Positions 1-6,901 of a DNA stretch of 64,000 nucleotides are shown piece by piece. Below the pieces are notes generated by a model, which saw nothing but the letters and a program-made list of their open reading frames with translations, made no database searches and had not been told where the DNA came from. The stretch covers positions 186,001 through 250,000 of the forward strand of contig DATLUM010000050.1 of the NCBI GenBank assembly GCA_035533095.1. The letters run 5' to 3'. A program made the translations under genes and the position numbers. Source of the stretch: Acidimicrobiales bacterium. GTDB lineage: Bacteria; Actinomycetota; Acidimicrobiia; Acidimicrobiales; Palsa-688. The first letter of the stretch is position 1. The number at the start of each line of letters is the position of its first letter.

Positions 1-627
1 GAACTCGGGGGGGACGAATGGCGGGCAATCGGCCATTCGATGGGAGGTGCCGTGCTGCTCCTCGCCGAGGCCCGCCGGCCGGGCACCTTCGTCAGCCTGT
101 GCTGCTACGAGCCCGTCGTCATGCCACCGACCGCGCTGGCGACCGGGGCGGCAAACGGCGGGTCGCCGATGGTCGAGATCGCCCGCAAGCGCCGCGCCGT
201 CTTCGCTTCGAAGGCTGCCGCACGGCGGAACTTTGCCTCCAAGCCGCCCTTCTCCAGGTTCCACCCGGCTGCACTCGACGCCTACGTGGAGTACGGCTTC
301 GTGGAGTCAGAAGGCGGCGTGACTCTCGCATGCGCCCGCGAGGACGAGGCGTCCGTCTACGAGGGCGCTCCCACGAATGGGGCGTGGGACCGCCTCGGAT
401 CGGTCCGCGTTCCGGTCACCGTTCTCGGCGGCCAGGATCCTGCTGATCCGGTCGGACGGATCGTGGAGGACGTGGCGCGAAGGATCCCGCGAGGCGCGGC
501 GTTGCGGGTGGAGGGCGTCGGCCACTTCGGCCCCTTCGAGGAACCGGAGCTCGTGGGCGAGTTGGCGGCCGAGGGCCTGGGGGCCGGCCGCGGCCGGTCC
601 CCCACGACCGTCTCAGCCCCTGGTTAG
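1..627 (+). CDS. alpha/beta hydrolase, 5' end cut by window edge
   Basis: The reading frame is already open at base 1 and encodes GHSMGG (bases 31-48), the nucleophile elbow of alpha/beta hydrolases, with Ser codon at 37-39. An ATG at 40 lies after this elbow, so it cannot be the start. The candidate acid is the Asp of VLGGQDPADP and the catalytic His lies in VEGVGHFGPF near the C-terminus, which completes the triad. The visible 208 residues are therefore the C-terminal part of a normal-sized enzyme whose N-terminus lies upstream. The substrate cannot be told. The next gene starts 10 bases after the stop on the same strand, so co-transcription is likely. Confidence 0.8.
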   Translation, partial: ELGGDEWRAIGHSMGGAVLLLAEARRPGTFVSLCCYEPVVMPPTALATGAANGGSPMVEIARKRRAVFASKAAARRNFASKPPFSRFHPAALDAYVEYGFVESEGGVTLACAREDEASVYEGAPTNGAWDRLGSVRVPVTVLGGQDPADPVGRIVEDVARRIPRGAALRVEGVGHFGPFEEPELVGELAAEGLGAGRGRSPTTVSAPG

Positions 628-637
628 CCTGAGGTCG

Positions 638-1492
638 ATGTCGCTTCCCCTCCCGGCGTCGCTTTCGCCGTCGAAGGTGTCGTCGTTCAAGGACTGCGCC
701 CTGTCGTTTCGGTTGTCGAACATCGACCGGCTGCCGGAACCTCCGTCGGTCCAGGCTGCGAAGGGGACGCTGGTGCACCGCGCCCTCGAGTTGCTGATGT
801 GGGAGGAGGACCCGGCGGAGAGGACGGAGCGGGCTGCGCTGGAGAAGCTCTCGAGGGCGGTCCCCGAGATCCTCGACGGGGAGGAATACGCGGAGTTGGG
901 GCTCGGGGCCGACGAGAGGGCGGAGTTCGTCGAAGACGCGGCGACCCTGATCCGCAACTACTTCACGCTCGAGGACCCCAAGACCGTGAACGTCATCGGG
1001 ACGGAGCTCCGGATGTCCGTCGAGCTGGGAACCCTGCGGCTCTCGGGGATCATCGACCGCCTCGAGATCGATTCCGAAGGCCAACTCGTCGTCACCGACT
1101 ACAAGACGGGCAAAGCTCCGCCCACGAACCTCGAACAGGCGCGGTTGACCGGAGTCCATTTCTACGCCTTCCTCTGCGAGCGTGTGCTCGGGCGGCGCCC
1201 GGCGCGGATCCAGCTGCTCTACCTCCGGGAGCCGATCTCCATCTCGACGGTCCCGTCGGACCAGTCGATCCGCGGCCTGCAGCAGCAGACTCTCGCCATC
1301 TGGGCGGCCGTCGAGCAGGCCTGCCGGCGTGAGGACTTCCGGCCCAAGCCGGGTCGGCTGTGCGATTACTGCGCCTACCACGAGTACTGCCCTGCCGTCG
1401 GCGGAGACCTCGGGCGGCTGCCGGCGCCGGCCTGGCAGAGCGTCGACCTAAAGGGGTTCGCAGAATTGCCGTTGGTGGCCACCCAGGCATGA
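638..1492 (+). CDS. PD-(D/E)XK (RecB/Cas4-type) nuclease with probable Fe-S cluster
   Basis: This 284-residue protein has the RecB-family nuclease core: GIIDRLE (metal-binding Asp), then TDYKTGK (the D-x-K of the catalytic motif), followed by a helix with a conserved Tyr. The N-terminal SKVSSFKDCALSFRL and C-terminal CDYCAYHEYCP supply four cysteines arranged as in the 4Fe-4S cluster of Cas4, AddB and related single-strand nucleases. There is no helicase domain and no cas gene nearby, so it is a stand-alone RecB-like nuclease, probably in DNA repair. The ATG at 638 was chosen because it precedes the conserved SPSKVSSF motif; the longer frame overlaps the upstream gene. Its stop overlaps the next start (ATGA). 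Confidence 0.82.
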   Translation: MSLPLPASLSPSKVSSFKDCALSFRLSNIDRLPEPPSVQAAKGTLVHRALELLMWEEDPAERTERAALEKLSRAVPEILDGEEYAELGLGADERAEFVEDAATLIRNYFTLEDPKTVNVIGTELRMSVELGTLRLSGIIDRLEIDSEGQLVVTDYKTGKAPPTNLEQARLTGVHFYAFLCERVLGRRPARIQLLYLREPISISTVPSDQSIRGLQQQTLAIWAAVEQACRREDFRPKPGRLCDYCAYHEYCPAVGGDLGRLPAPAWQSVDLKGFAELPLVATQA

Positions 1493-2082
1493 CAGAGAAG
1501 AGATGGGTGCCCCCCGCGGTGCCCATCCCTAAGGCGTTCGACCGCTTCGACTCGCTGGTTGACAGCTGGTTCGAGGAGCACATGCGGGGGCGCCCGCTGG
1601 TCGACGTGGTGATGTACGCGGCCAGCGCTCTCGGCGACCACGGCATCATCTGGGTGGGCCTGGCCGGCGTCCAGGCGGCACGGCGCGCCCGATCGGGCCT
1701 GCCGTGGCAGCGACGGCTGACGACGACTGCCGCCGGGCTGGGCATCGAGTCGGCACTGGTCAACGGCCCGGTCAAGTGGATGTTCCGCCGTACCCGACCG
1801 GTGCACGAGGGTCCCAGGCCGCACTCGCTGCGCCGGCCCCGCACGAGCAGTTTCCCGAGCGGGCATGCTACGGCCGCCTTCTTCGGCGCAGCCATCCTGA
1901 GCGAAGAGGACCCGATGTGGGCGCCCTTGTACTACGCGGTGGCGGTCGTCGTCGCGGCCAGCCGCATCCACGTCAAGATCCATCACGCCTCGGACGTGAC
2001 GGGAGGGGTCCTGATAGGCGTCGTGCTCGGGGAACTGGGCCGTCGTGTGCTGCCCCTGACGGTCGGCGAGGAATCCCGCTGA
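1489..2082 (+). CDS. PAP2-superfamily membrane phosphatase
   Basis: A 197-residue protein with all three PAP2 signature motifs in order: KWMFRRTRP (K-x6-RP), SSFPSGHATA (PSGH) and SRIHVKIHHASD (SR-x5-H-x3-D). Hydrophobic helices flank them, so it is an integral membrane phosphatase acting on a lipid or isoprenoid phosphate such as phosphatidic acid, undecaprenyl pyrophosphate or a polyprenyl-phosphate sugar; the choice cannot be made from sequence. The start overlaps the nuclease stop by four bases and the stop overlaps the next gene start, so the three genes look like one translationally coupled operon. Confidence 0.85.
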   Translation: MTEKRWVPPAVPIPKAFDRFDSLVDSWFEEHMRGRPLVDVVMYAASALGDHGIIWVGLAGVQAARRARSGLPWQRRLTTTAAGLGIESALVNGPVKWMFRRTRPVHEGPRPHSLRRPRTSSFPSGHATAAFFGAAILSEEDPMWAPLYYAVAVVVAASRIHVKIHHASDVTGGVLIGVVLGELGRRVLPLTVGEESR

Positions 2083-2708
2083 TGGCTCCTGGGTTTAACC
2101 AGGGGATGATCAACACTTTCGAAGTCACCTGGGATTACCGCTGCCCGTTCGCCCGCAACGCCCACGAGCATCTCGTGACCGCGTTGGAGGCCGGCGCCGA
2201 ATGGCAGGTGGGGTTCCGGGTATTCGCCCTCGACCAGGCCCACGTCCACGAAGGCCGGCCACCCGTGTGGGAGGAGCCGGACCGCTATCCCGGCTTGCTC
2301 GCCAACGAAGCGGGCCTCGTGGTCCGCGACCGCCAACCCCAATTGTTCCACCGGGCCCATCTCGCCCTCTTCGCGGCACGTCACGACAGAGCCCTCGATT
2401 TGCGCCAGCGCGAGGTGATCGGCACGACGCTGGACGAGGCCGGCGTCGACGGAGCCAGCGTGCTGTCCGAGATCGACGCCGGCTGGCCCCTCGAGGTGCT
2501 CCGGGACGAGCACAGCCGGGCCGTCGAGACCCTCGACGTTTTCGGCGTCCCCACTTTCATGCTCGGGGACCGGGCGGTGTTCGTACGGTTGATGGACCGC
2601 CCGGAGGGCGATGCCAAGAAGGCCACCGCCGCTATCGAGCGTGTCCTCGAGTTGGCCGAAGGCTGGCCCGAGCTCAACGAGTTCAAATACACCCGCGCCA
2701 CGCGGTGA
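2082..2708 (+). CDS. DsbA-family thioredoxin-fold protein, monothiol active site
   Basis: A 208-residue DsbA-like protein. The N-terminal beta strand leads into WDYRCPFARNAHEHL, where the redox motif is CPFA instead of CxxC, so the second cysteine is missing. The cis-proline loop FGVPTF and the intervening helical domain are present. The family includes protein disulphide oxidoreductases, 2-hydroxychromene-2-carboxylate isomerases and mycothiol-dependent reductases; a single Cys fits a thiol-cofactor-dependent enzyme better than a disulphide oxidase. No signal peptide is seen, so it is cytoplasmic. The start overlaps the PAP2 stop; an ATG at 2106 preceded by AGGGG is an alternative start. Confidence 0.75.
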   Translation: MAPGFNQGMINTFEVTWDYRCPFARNAHEHLVTALEAGAEWQVGFRVFALDQAHVHEGRPPVWEEPDRYPGLLANEAGLVVRDRQPQLFHRAHLALFAARHDRALDLRQREVIGTTLDEAGVDGASVLSEIDAGWPLEVLRDEHSRAVETLDVFGVPTFMLGDRAVFVRLMDRPEGDAKKATAAIERVLELAEGWPELNEFKYTRATR

Positions 2709-2766
2709 ACCCCGGCGGGGGCGGTCATCGCTGCTCGCCTCGCTCGACGCATGGCGCAAGTCGAAC

Positions 2767-2807
2767 TGGGTAGCCTGAGTATTCTCCCAGGATATTTGGG
2801 CTACCCA
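2767..2807. terminator. inverted repeat after the DsbA-like gene
   Basis: Arms TGGGTAGCC (2767-2775) and GGCTACCCA (2799-2807) are perfect complements with a 23-base loop. The repeat lies 58 bases after the DsbA-like stop and 60 bases before the next promoter hexamer. No T-run follows, so it is a candidate terminator only. Confidence 0.4.
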
Positions 2808-2866
2808 CTCGTCCAGGGAAGGCCGCCGGACACCCCGCCGGCTCCCGGGCACCAGCCGGCCCCGGC

Positions 2867-2872
2867 TATCTT
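2867..2872 (+). promoter_or_regulatory. -10 hexamer TATCTT, leaderless promoter for the small gene at 2881
   Basis: TATCTT lies 8 bases before the GTG start, with no ribosome binding site in between. This spacing puts transcription start at or next to the start codon. Confidence 0.45.
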
Positions 2873-2880
2873 CGCCGGCG

Positions 2881-3141
2881 GTGGCGGACGGCCTGGCGAT
2901 ACTCGGTCTGGCTGAAGGCGAGACGGTCCGTTGGCGTCCCCCGAACGGGGGCCGCTGGCAGACGGGCACGGTGGTGCGGCGCGAGCGCGACGGGAGCATC
3001 GGGGTCACCGACGGCCGTGGCCTGTCCCGGAGCCTGAGCGTCGAACGTCTGGAGGTGGCCTGCACCGGCCGGCGTGGCGCGAGGCAGTGGGAGCCACTCT
3101 CCGAGCGTGCGGCCCGCAGCGAGCAGCTCCGGCTGCTCTAG
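2881..3141 (+). CDS. small conserved-type protein with SH3-like pattern, function unknown
   Basis: An 86-residue protein starting with GTG. The first 60 residues alternate short beta-strand segments (ETVRWRPPNGGRWQTGTVV, DGSIGVTDGRGLSRSLSVERLEV), resembling an SH3-like or Tudor-like small barrel. The C-terminal third is Arg-rich and could bind nucleic acid. No catalytic motif is visible. It is a monocistronic gene with its own -10 hexamer, facing the F420 oxidoreductase gene. I do not recognise a named family. Confidence 0.6.
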   Translation: MADGLAILGLAEGETVRWRPPNGGRWQTGTVVRRERDGSIGVTDGRGLSRSLSVERLEVACTGRRGARQWEPLSERAARSEQLRLL

Positions 3142-3159
3142 GGGGTGCCTACCCGGGGC

Positions 3160-4116
3160 TCATCCGCCGGCGGTAGGGGCTAGATCACGAACCGCTTGGC
3201 GGAGGTCGACGCCCACGGGGATCACGGCCAGCGCCGGCGTGGTGACCCCGTTGTCCATGTAGCGCTTGACGGTTGCGCGGACGCCCGCCGGCGAGCCGTG
3301 GATGATGAGATCGTCGACCACCTCGTCGGGGATCTCGTCGAGCGCCGCCTTGCGGTCACCGGCATTCCACGCCTTCCACATGCCTTCCAGCAACGGACCG
3401 CGGCCCAACCACTCGTGGAAGGCGGCGTAGACGGGGACGTTGAGGTAGGCGGCGACGAGGCGGCGCCCCACCGCGCGAGCCGTGGCTGTGTCCTCGGTCG
3501 GGCAGACGAAGATCCGCGCCACGACCTCCTTGCCCGGTCCGACTTCGGCTACCACCTTCGGAACGTCGTCTGCACCCAACCAGTTGATGATCGCCCCGTC
3601 CGATTCTCGGCCGGCCAGACGCAGCATTCCTGGTCGCAAGCCGGCGACGAGGATCTGCGGCACGACCGCCGGTGGCCTACCGAGGCGGAAGCCCCGGACG
3701 GTGAAGGTTTCGTATTGCTCGTCCACCTTCTCCCCGGTCAGTGCCCGGCGCAGGAACCGTACGACGTCACGGGTCCGCTTGTAGGGCTCCTCGAAGGGGA
3801 TGCCGTTCCAGCGCTCGACTATCACGTTCGACGAGGTGCCCACGCCGAGGGCGAACCTGCCCGGCGCCGCCTCGGCCATCGCGGCGGCGCTCTGCGCGAG
3901 CAGCGCCGGCCCCCGGGTGAAGGCCGGGACGATGGCGGTTCCCAGCCTCAGTTGCGGTGCCCAGGCCGCGGCCAGCGCCAGCGGGGTGAAGGCGTCGGTC
4001 CCGTCGGCTTCGGCTGACCAGACGTCGGTGTAGCCAAGCTCGACCAGGTCCTCGAACCACTCGCGGTGGTCCGCCAGCGGGATCCCGTCGAAGGGGATCG
4101 TCATGCCGTAGCCCAT
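3160..4116 (-). CDS. LLM-class F420-dependent oxidoreductase
   Basis: A 318-residue TIM-barrel flavin/F420 oxidoreductase of the luciferase-like family. Typical features are the N-terminal LVELGYTDVWSAEADGTDAFTPLALAA, LRLGTAIVPAFTRGPALLAQSAAAMAE, GRFALGVGTSSNVIVERWNG, and the later PQILVAGLRPGMLRLAG. The SSNVIVERWNG form is usual in actinobacterial F420-dependent members rather than FMN luciferases, and CofC is encoded at 43.5 kb. The substrate is unknown. The ATG at 4116 is 6 bases from a TAGCAT hexamer, so it is probably leaderless. The promoter sits in a 15-base tandem repeat. Confidence 0.85.
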   Translation of the reverse strand: MGYGMTIPFDGIPLADHREWFEDLVELGYTDVWSAEADGTDAFTPLALAAAWAPQLRLGTAIVPAFTRGPALLAQSAAAMAEAAPGRFALGVGTSSNVIVERWNGIPFEEPYKRTRDVVRFLRRALTGEKVDEQYETFTVRGFRLGRPPAVVPQILVAGLRPGMLRLAGRESDGAIINWLGADDVPKVVAEVGPGKEVVARIFVCPTEDTATARAVGRRLVAAYLNVPVYAAFHEWLGRGPLLEGMWKAWNAGDRKAALDEIPDEVVDDLIIHGSPAGVRATVKRYMDNGVTTPALAVIPVGVDLRQAVRDLAPTAGG

Positions 4117-4120
4117 CGCC

Positions 4121-4180
4121 GGATGCTACCGGGCCGGGTGCCACCGGGCCGGATGCCACCGGGCCGGATGCCACCAATCC
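4121..4180. repeat. four tandem 15-base repeats upstream of the LLM gene
   Basis: Units start at 4121, 4136, 4151 and 4166, with consensus GGATGCCACCGGGCC. The copy at 4121 has C-to-T at its seventh base, which on the minus strand turns TGGCAT into the TAGCAT promoter hexamer. The last copy degenerates after ten bases. Confidence 0.85.
4123..4128 (-). promoter_or_regulatory. -10 hexamer TAGCAT for the LLM oxidoreductase gene
   Basis: TAGCAT on the minus strand is 6 bases from the ATG at 4116. It lies within the first unit of the tandem repeat. Confidence 0.5.
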
Positions 4181-4200
4181 AGCGGACCCGCCCGGTGAGG

Positions 4201-4211
4201 GTGACTGTCAC
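4201..4211. promoter_or_regulatory. palindrome GTGACTGTCAC, possible operator
   Basis: A perfect 11-base palindrome within a longer AGGGTG...CACCCT inverted repeat. It lies 23 bases before the ATG of the 50-residue gene, next to an AT-rich ACATATAT segment that could serve as its -10. Confidence 0.35.
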
Positions 4212-4234
4212 ACCCTCCTGGGAACATATATGGC

Positions 4235-4387
4235 ATGGCCGAACAGCTCCTGCTCCTCCAACCCGAAGGGGACGACTGGCGCCTCGACACCGAGACCAAG
4301 GAGATCGGCCTGCGCGGCATCGCCGAGGCGAAGCGCATCCTTCTCGACGCCATGAACCGCTCCGAGCACCAGCGCACAGCCGCATGA
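4235..4387 (+). CDS. 50-residue protein of an actinobacterial small-protein type
   Basis: ATG at 4235 opens a 50-codon frame: MAEQLLLLQPEGDDWRLD, then TETKEIGLRGIAEAKRILLD and a short basic tail. The pattern of a short hydrophobic strand, WRLD, then G-x-x-GIAxAK in an amphipathic helix recalls small proteins found widely in actinobacterial genomes, though this is from memory. Codon choice is strongly GC-biased at third positions like its neighbours, which supports real coding. Function is unknown. A palindrome and AT-rich stretch upstream suggest its own promoter. Confidence 0.65.
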   Translation: MAEQLLLLQPEGDDWRLDTETKEIGLRGIAEAKRILLDAMNRSEHQRTAA

Positions 4388-4433
4388 CCTGAGAGGCAAC
4401 CCTCCCCGGGGGCGAAGGGGGACGGCCCGCCGG

Positions 4434-4439
4434 TAGCAT
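4434..4439 (+). promoter_or_regulatory. -10 hexamer TAGCAT for the thiolase gene
   Basis: TAGCAT ends 7 bases before the thiolase ATG, with no ribosome binding site between. Confidence 0.5.
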
Positions 4440-4446
4440 CGGCACC

Positions 4447-5622
4447 ATGGCCGAAGTCGTGATAGTCGATGCTGTCCGGACCCCTGTTGGCAAGCGCAAC
4501 GGGGGGCTCGCGACAGTCCACCCCGCCGAACTGCTCGGCACCGCACTGACGGCACTGTTCGACAGGGCCGGCGTCGACCCGGCCGCCGTCGGGCAGGTTG
4601 TCAGCGGATGCGTGTCGCAGGTCGGCGAGCAATCGTTCAACATCGCCCGCACCGCGTGGCTCTCGGCCGGGTTTCCGCTGACGACAGCCGCCGCCACAGT
4701 CGACGCGCAGTGCGGGTCGAGCCAGCAGGCGGCGAACCTCGCAGCGAGCCTTGTCGCGTCGGGCACCGTGGACATCGCAGTGGCCTGCGGCGTCGAGTCG
4801 ATGACGCGGATCCCCATCGGCTCGAACTCGTCCAAAAAGCTCGGGCTTGGCGTGCCGATCCCGAAGAGCTACTTCGACCGCTACGAGTTCACGTCGCAGT
4901 TCGAAGGAGCCGAGCGCATCGCCGACAAGTGGGGCATCACCCGCGAGGACACCGATGCCTTCGGGCTGCGCTCCCAGCAACTCGCCGCGCAGGCGTGGGC
5001 CGAGGGGCGCTTCGACACGCAGATCACCCCGGTGGAGGCGCCGATCGTCGACGAAGATGGCAAGCCGACCGGCGACACCAAGACCGTCACGCGCGACGAG
5101 GGGCTCCGCGAGACCACGCTGGAAGCGCTCGCAGGACTCAAGCCGGTGGGCCGCCCTGACGGCGTACACACCGCGGGCAGCTCCTCGCAGATCTCCGACG
5201 GCGCCGCAGCGATCCTGATGACCACGCCCGAGCGCGCCGCTCAGCTCGGCCTCACCCCGAAGGCCCGGATCGTGGATCACTGCCTTGTCGGCGTCGACCC
5301 GGTGCTCATGCTCACCGGCCCGATCGACGCGACGAACCTGCTGCTCGAGCGGACCGGTCTTGGCATAGCCGACATCGACGTGTTCGAGATCAACGAGGCC
5401 TTCGCCTCGGTGGTGCTCGCGTGGGAGCGCGAGGTGAAGCCGGATCCCGAGGCCGTCAACCCCAACGGCGGGGCCATCGCGCTTGGCCATCCCCTCGGCG
5501 GGACGGGCGTGGTCCTGCTGACCAAGGCACTGCACGAGCTCGAGCGCATCAGTGGCCGGCGGGCCCTCATCAGCATGTGCTGCGGAGGCGGGCTGGGCAC
5601 CGGCACCATCATCGAGCGCTGA
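4447..5622 (+). CDS. thiolase (acetyl-CoA acetyltransferase family)
   Basis: A 391-residue thiolase of full family length. The acyl-accepting Cys is in VDAQCGSSQQA, the active-site His in NPNGGAIALGHPLGGTG, the second Cys in MCCGGGLGTG, and the NEAFA motif is present. It catalyses thiolytic cleavage or condensation of acyl-CoAs, in beta-oxidation, polyhydroxyalkanoate or sterol side-chain metabolism; sequence alone does not choose. The start follows a leaderless-type promoter. The YdjC-like gene begins right after its stop, so the two are probably one operon even though their chemistries do not obviously connect. Confidence 0.88.
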   Translation: MAEVVIVDAVRTPVGKRNGGLATVHPAELLGTALTALFDRAGVDPAAVGQVVSGCVSQVGEQSFNIARTAWLSAGFPLTTAAATVDAQCGSSQQAANLAASLVASGTVDIAVACGVESMTRIPIGSNSSKKLGLGVPIPKSYFDRYEFTSQFEGAERIADKWGITREDTDAFGLRSQQLAAQAWAEGRFDTQITPVEAPIVDEDGKPTGDTKTVTRDEGLRETTLEALAGLKPVGRPDGVHTAGSSSQISDGAAAILMTTPERAAQLGLTPKARIVDHCLVGVDPVLMLTGPIDATNLLLERTGLGIADIDVFEINEAFASVVLAWEREVKPDPEAVNPNGGAIALGHPLGGTGVVLLTKALHELERISGRRALISMCCGGGLGTGTIIER

Positions 5623-6459
5623 TTGACGTCCCTGGCCGAAGCGCTCGGCTACCCACCCGGTGCGTCGTTGGTGATCGTCACCTGCGACGAGTTGGGGGTG
5701 ACGTTCGCGAGCAACGCGGGCGTGTACAGCGCGATACGCGAGGGCATGGGAAAGACCGCCGGCCTCGTGGTGCCGGGCCCGTGGGCGCGCGAAGCCGCCG
5801 CGCGCTACCGGGGCGAGGATGTCGGCGTGCACCTGACCCTGAACGCGGAGTACGACCTGTTCAGGTGGGGCCCGATCACGCACTGCCCGTCGTTGCTGGA
5901 CGGGGATGGCGGGTTCCCTCGGACGCTGGACGATCTGTGGGATCACGCCGACACCGACGAGGTGCGGCGTGAGTGCCGCGCGCAGATCGAGCGGGCGATC
6001 TACTGGGGTTTCGACGTCAGCCACCTGAGCGCCCACCTGGGAGCGCTGGACTTCCGCCCCGAGTTCTTCGACGTCGCATTGGAGATGGCGACGGAGTTCA
6101 GCCTGCCGCTGAGGCTGCCGAACGCTGGTGCGGAGAAGCAGTGGGGGTTCCCGTTCAGGGAGCTGGCCGCGCAAGAGGGCGTCCTGTCCCCCGACCACCT
6201 CGTGCGTGTTCCTAGGCAGCACGGGACGAGGGGCGCTCTCGATCAGCTTCTCGCCGATATCAAGCCCGGCGTGACCGAGGTCGTCCTGCGGCCGGCTCTC
6301 GACACCGCCGAGTTACGAGCCGTGGCACCCGACTGGGCGGCTCGCGTCGCGGACCACGACCTTGCCATGATGGCGGATTCGTTACGCGTCCTTGCCACAC
6401 GTTCAGGCGTTCACCTCATCGGCTACCGTGAGCTGCGCGATCTCCAACGTGCAAGGTGA
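5623..6459 (+). CDS. YdjC/ChbG-family carbohydrate deacetylase-like protein
   Basis: A 278-residue member of the YdjC/ChbG family, which removes N-acetyl groups from chito-oligosaccharides in characterised members. The N-terminal LVIVTCDELG corresponds to the family's IVNADDFG, GVHLTLNAE supplies a metal His, and HLSAHLGALDFRP matches the later His motif. The second Asp of the usual Asp-Asp pair is Glu here. The TTG at 5623 immediately follows the thiolase stop; it was kept because the preceding LAEALGYPPGA segment is typical of family N-termini. Translation is presumably coupled to thiolase. Confidence 0.75.
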   Translation: MTSLAEALGYPPGASLVIVTCDELGVTFASNAGVYSAIREGMGKTAGLVVPGPWAREAAARYRGEDVGVHLTLNAEYDLFRWGPITHCPSLLDGDGGFPRTLDDLWDHADTDEVRRECRAQIERAIYWGFDVSHLSAHLGALDFRPEFFDVALEMATEFSLPLRLPNAGAEKQWGFPFRELAAQEGVLSPDHLVRVPRQHGTRGALDQLLADIKPGVTEVVLRPALDTAELRAVAPDWAARVADHDLAMMADSLRVLATRSGVHLIGYRELRDLQRAR

Positions 6460-6529
6460 CCTCGTCGGGCGCGACGGCCCGGATCTTGTCAATCTGAATC
6501 CACCTCATCTACGTAGAAGAAGAAGCCCG

Positions 6530-6892
6530 ATGATCAGGTACCGGATCGCAGCCGTGGCTACCGCCCTTGTGCTTGTTGTGGTCGCGGCGGCATGCGGGTC
6601 GTCCGGTCCCTCGTCGTCGAGCACCACGGCAACGCAGTCCGCGAATGAAGTGGTGATCAAGAACTTCGCCTTCGTCCCTCACACGATCACGGTGAAGGCA
6701 GGGACAACGGTGACGTGGGTCAACGAGGACAGCGTCGTCCACACGGTCGTTGCCGACCATGACACATTTCCGTCGAGCTCCAACTTGAACCAGGGCGGCA
6801 AGTACTCGCACACGTTCAACACGCCCGGGACCTACCCCTACATCTGCGGCGTCCACAAGTACATGACCGGCACGGTCGTGGTCACCGGCTGA
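6530..6892 (+). CDS. cupredoxin (plastocyanin-like) lipoprotein
   Basis: A 120-residue secreted blue-copper protein. A signal peptide ending in VVAAAC is a lipobox, so the mature protein is anchored outside the membrane by its N-terminal Cys, followed by a Ser/Thr linker. The cupredoxin domain carries the type-1 copper ligands: His of VVHTVV, and Cys, His and Met of YICGVHKYM. Such proteins carry electrons to or from membrane oxidases or nitrite reductase. The frame runs open upstream, but the ATG at 6530 was chosen because it starts the signal peptide and follows a purine-rich AGAAGAAGAAG. No electron-transfer partner is nearby. Confidence 0.85.
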   Translation: MIRYRIAAVATALVLVVVAAACGSSGPSSSSTTATQSANEVVIKNFAFVPHTITVKAGTTVTWVNEDSVVHTVVADHDTFPSSSNLNQGGKYSHTFNTPGTYPYICGVHKYMTGTVVVTG

Positions 6893-6901
6893 ACCAACCG
6901 T

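Noticed and set aside
638-1492. Cas4 of a CRISPR system
   Set aside because: Motifs resemble Cas4, but no cas1, cas2 or array is present and the neighbours are a phosphatase and a DsbA-like protein.
4126-6222. 698-codon minus-strand open frame antisense to the thiolase and YdjC genes
   Set aside because: It is a shadow of GC-rich third positions; the plus strand carries full thiolase and YdjC motifs, and the antisense product shows none.
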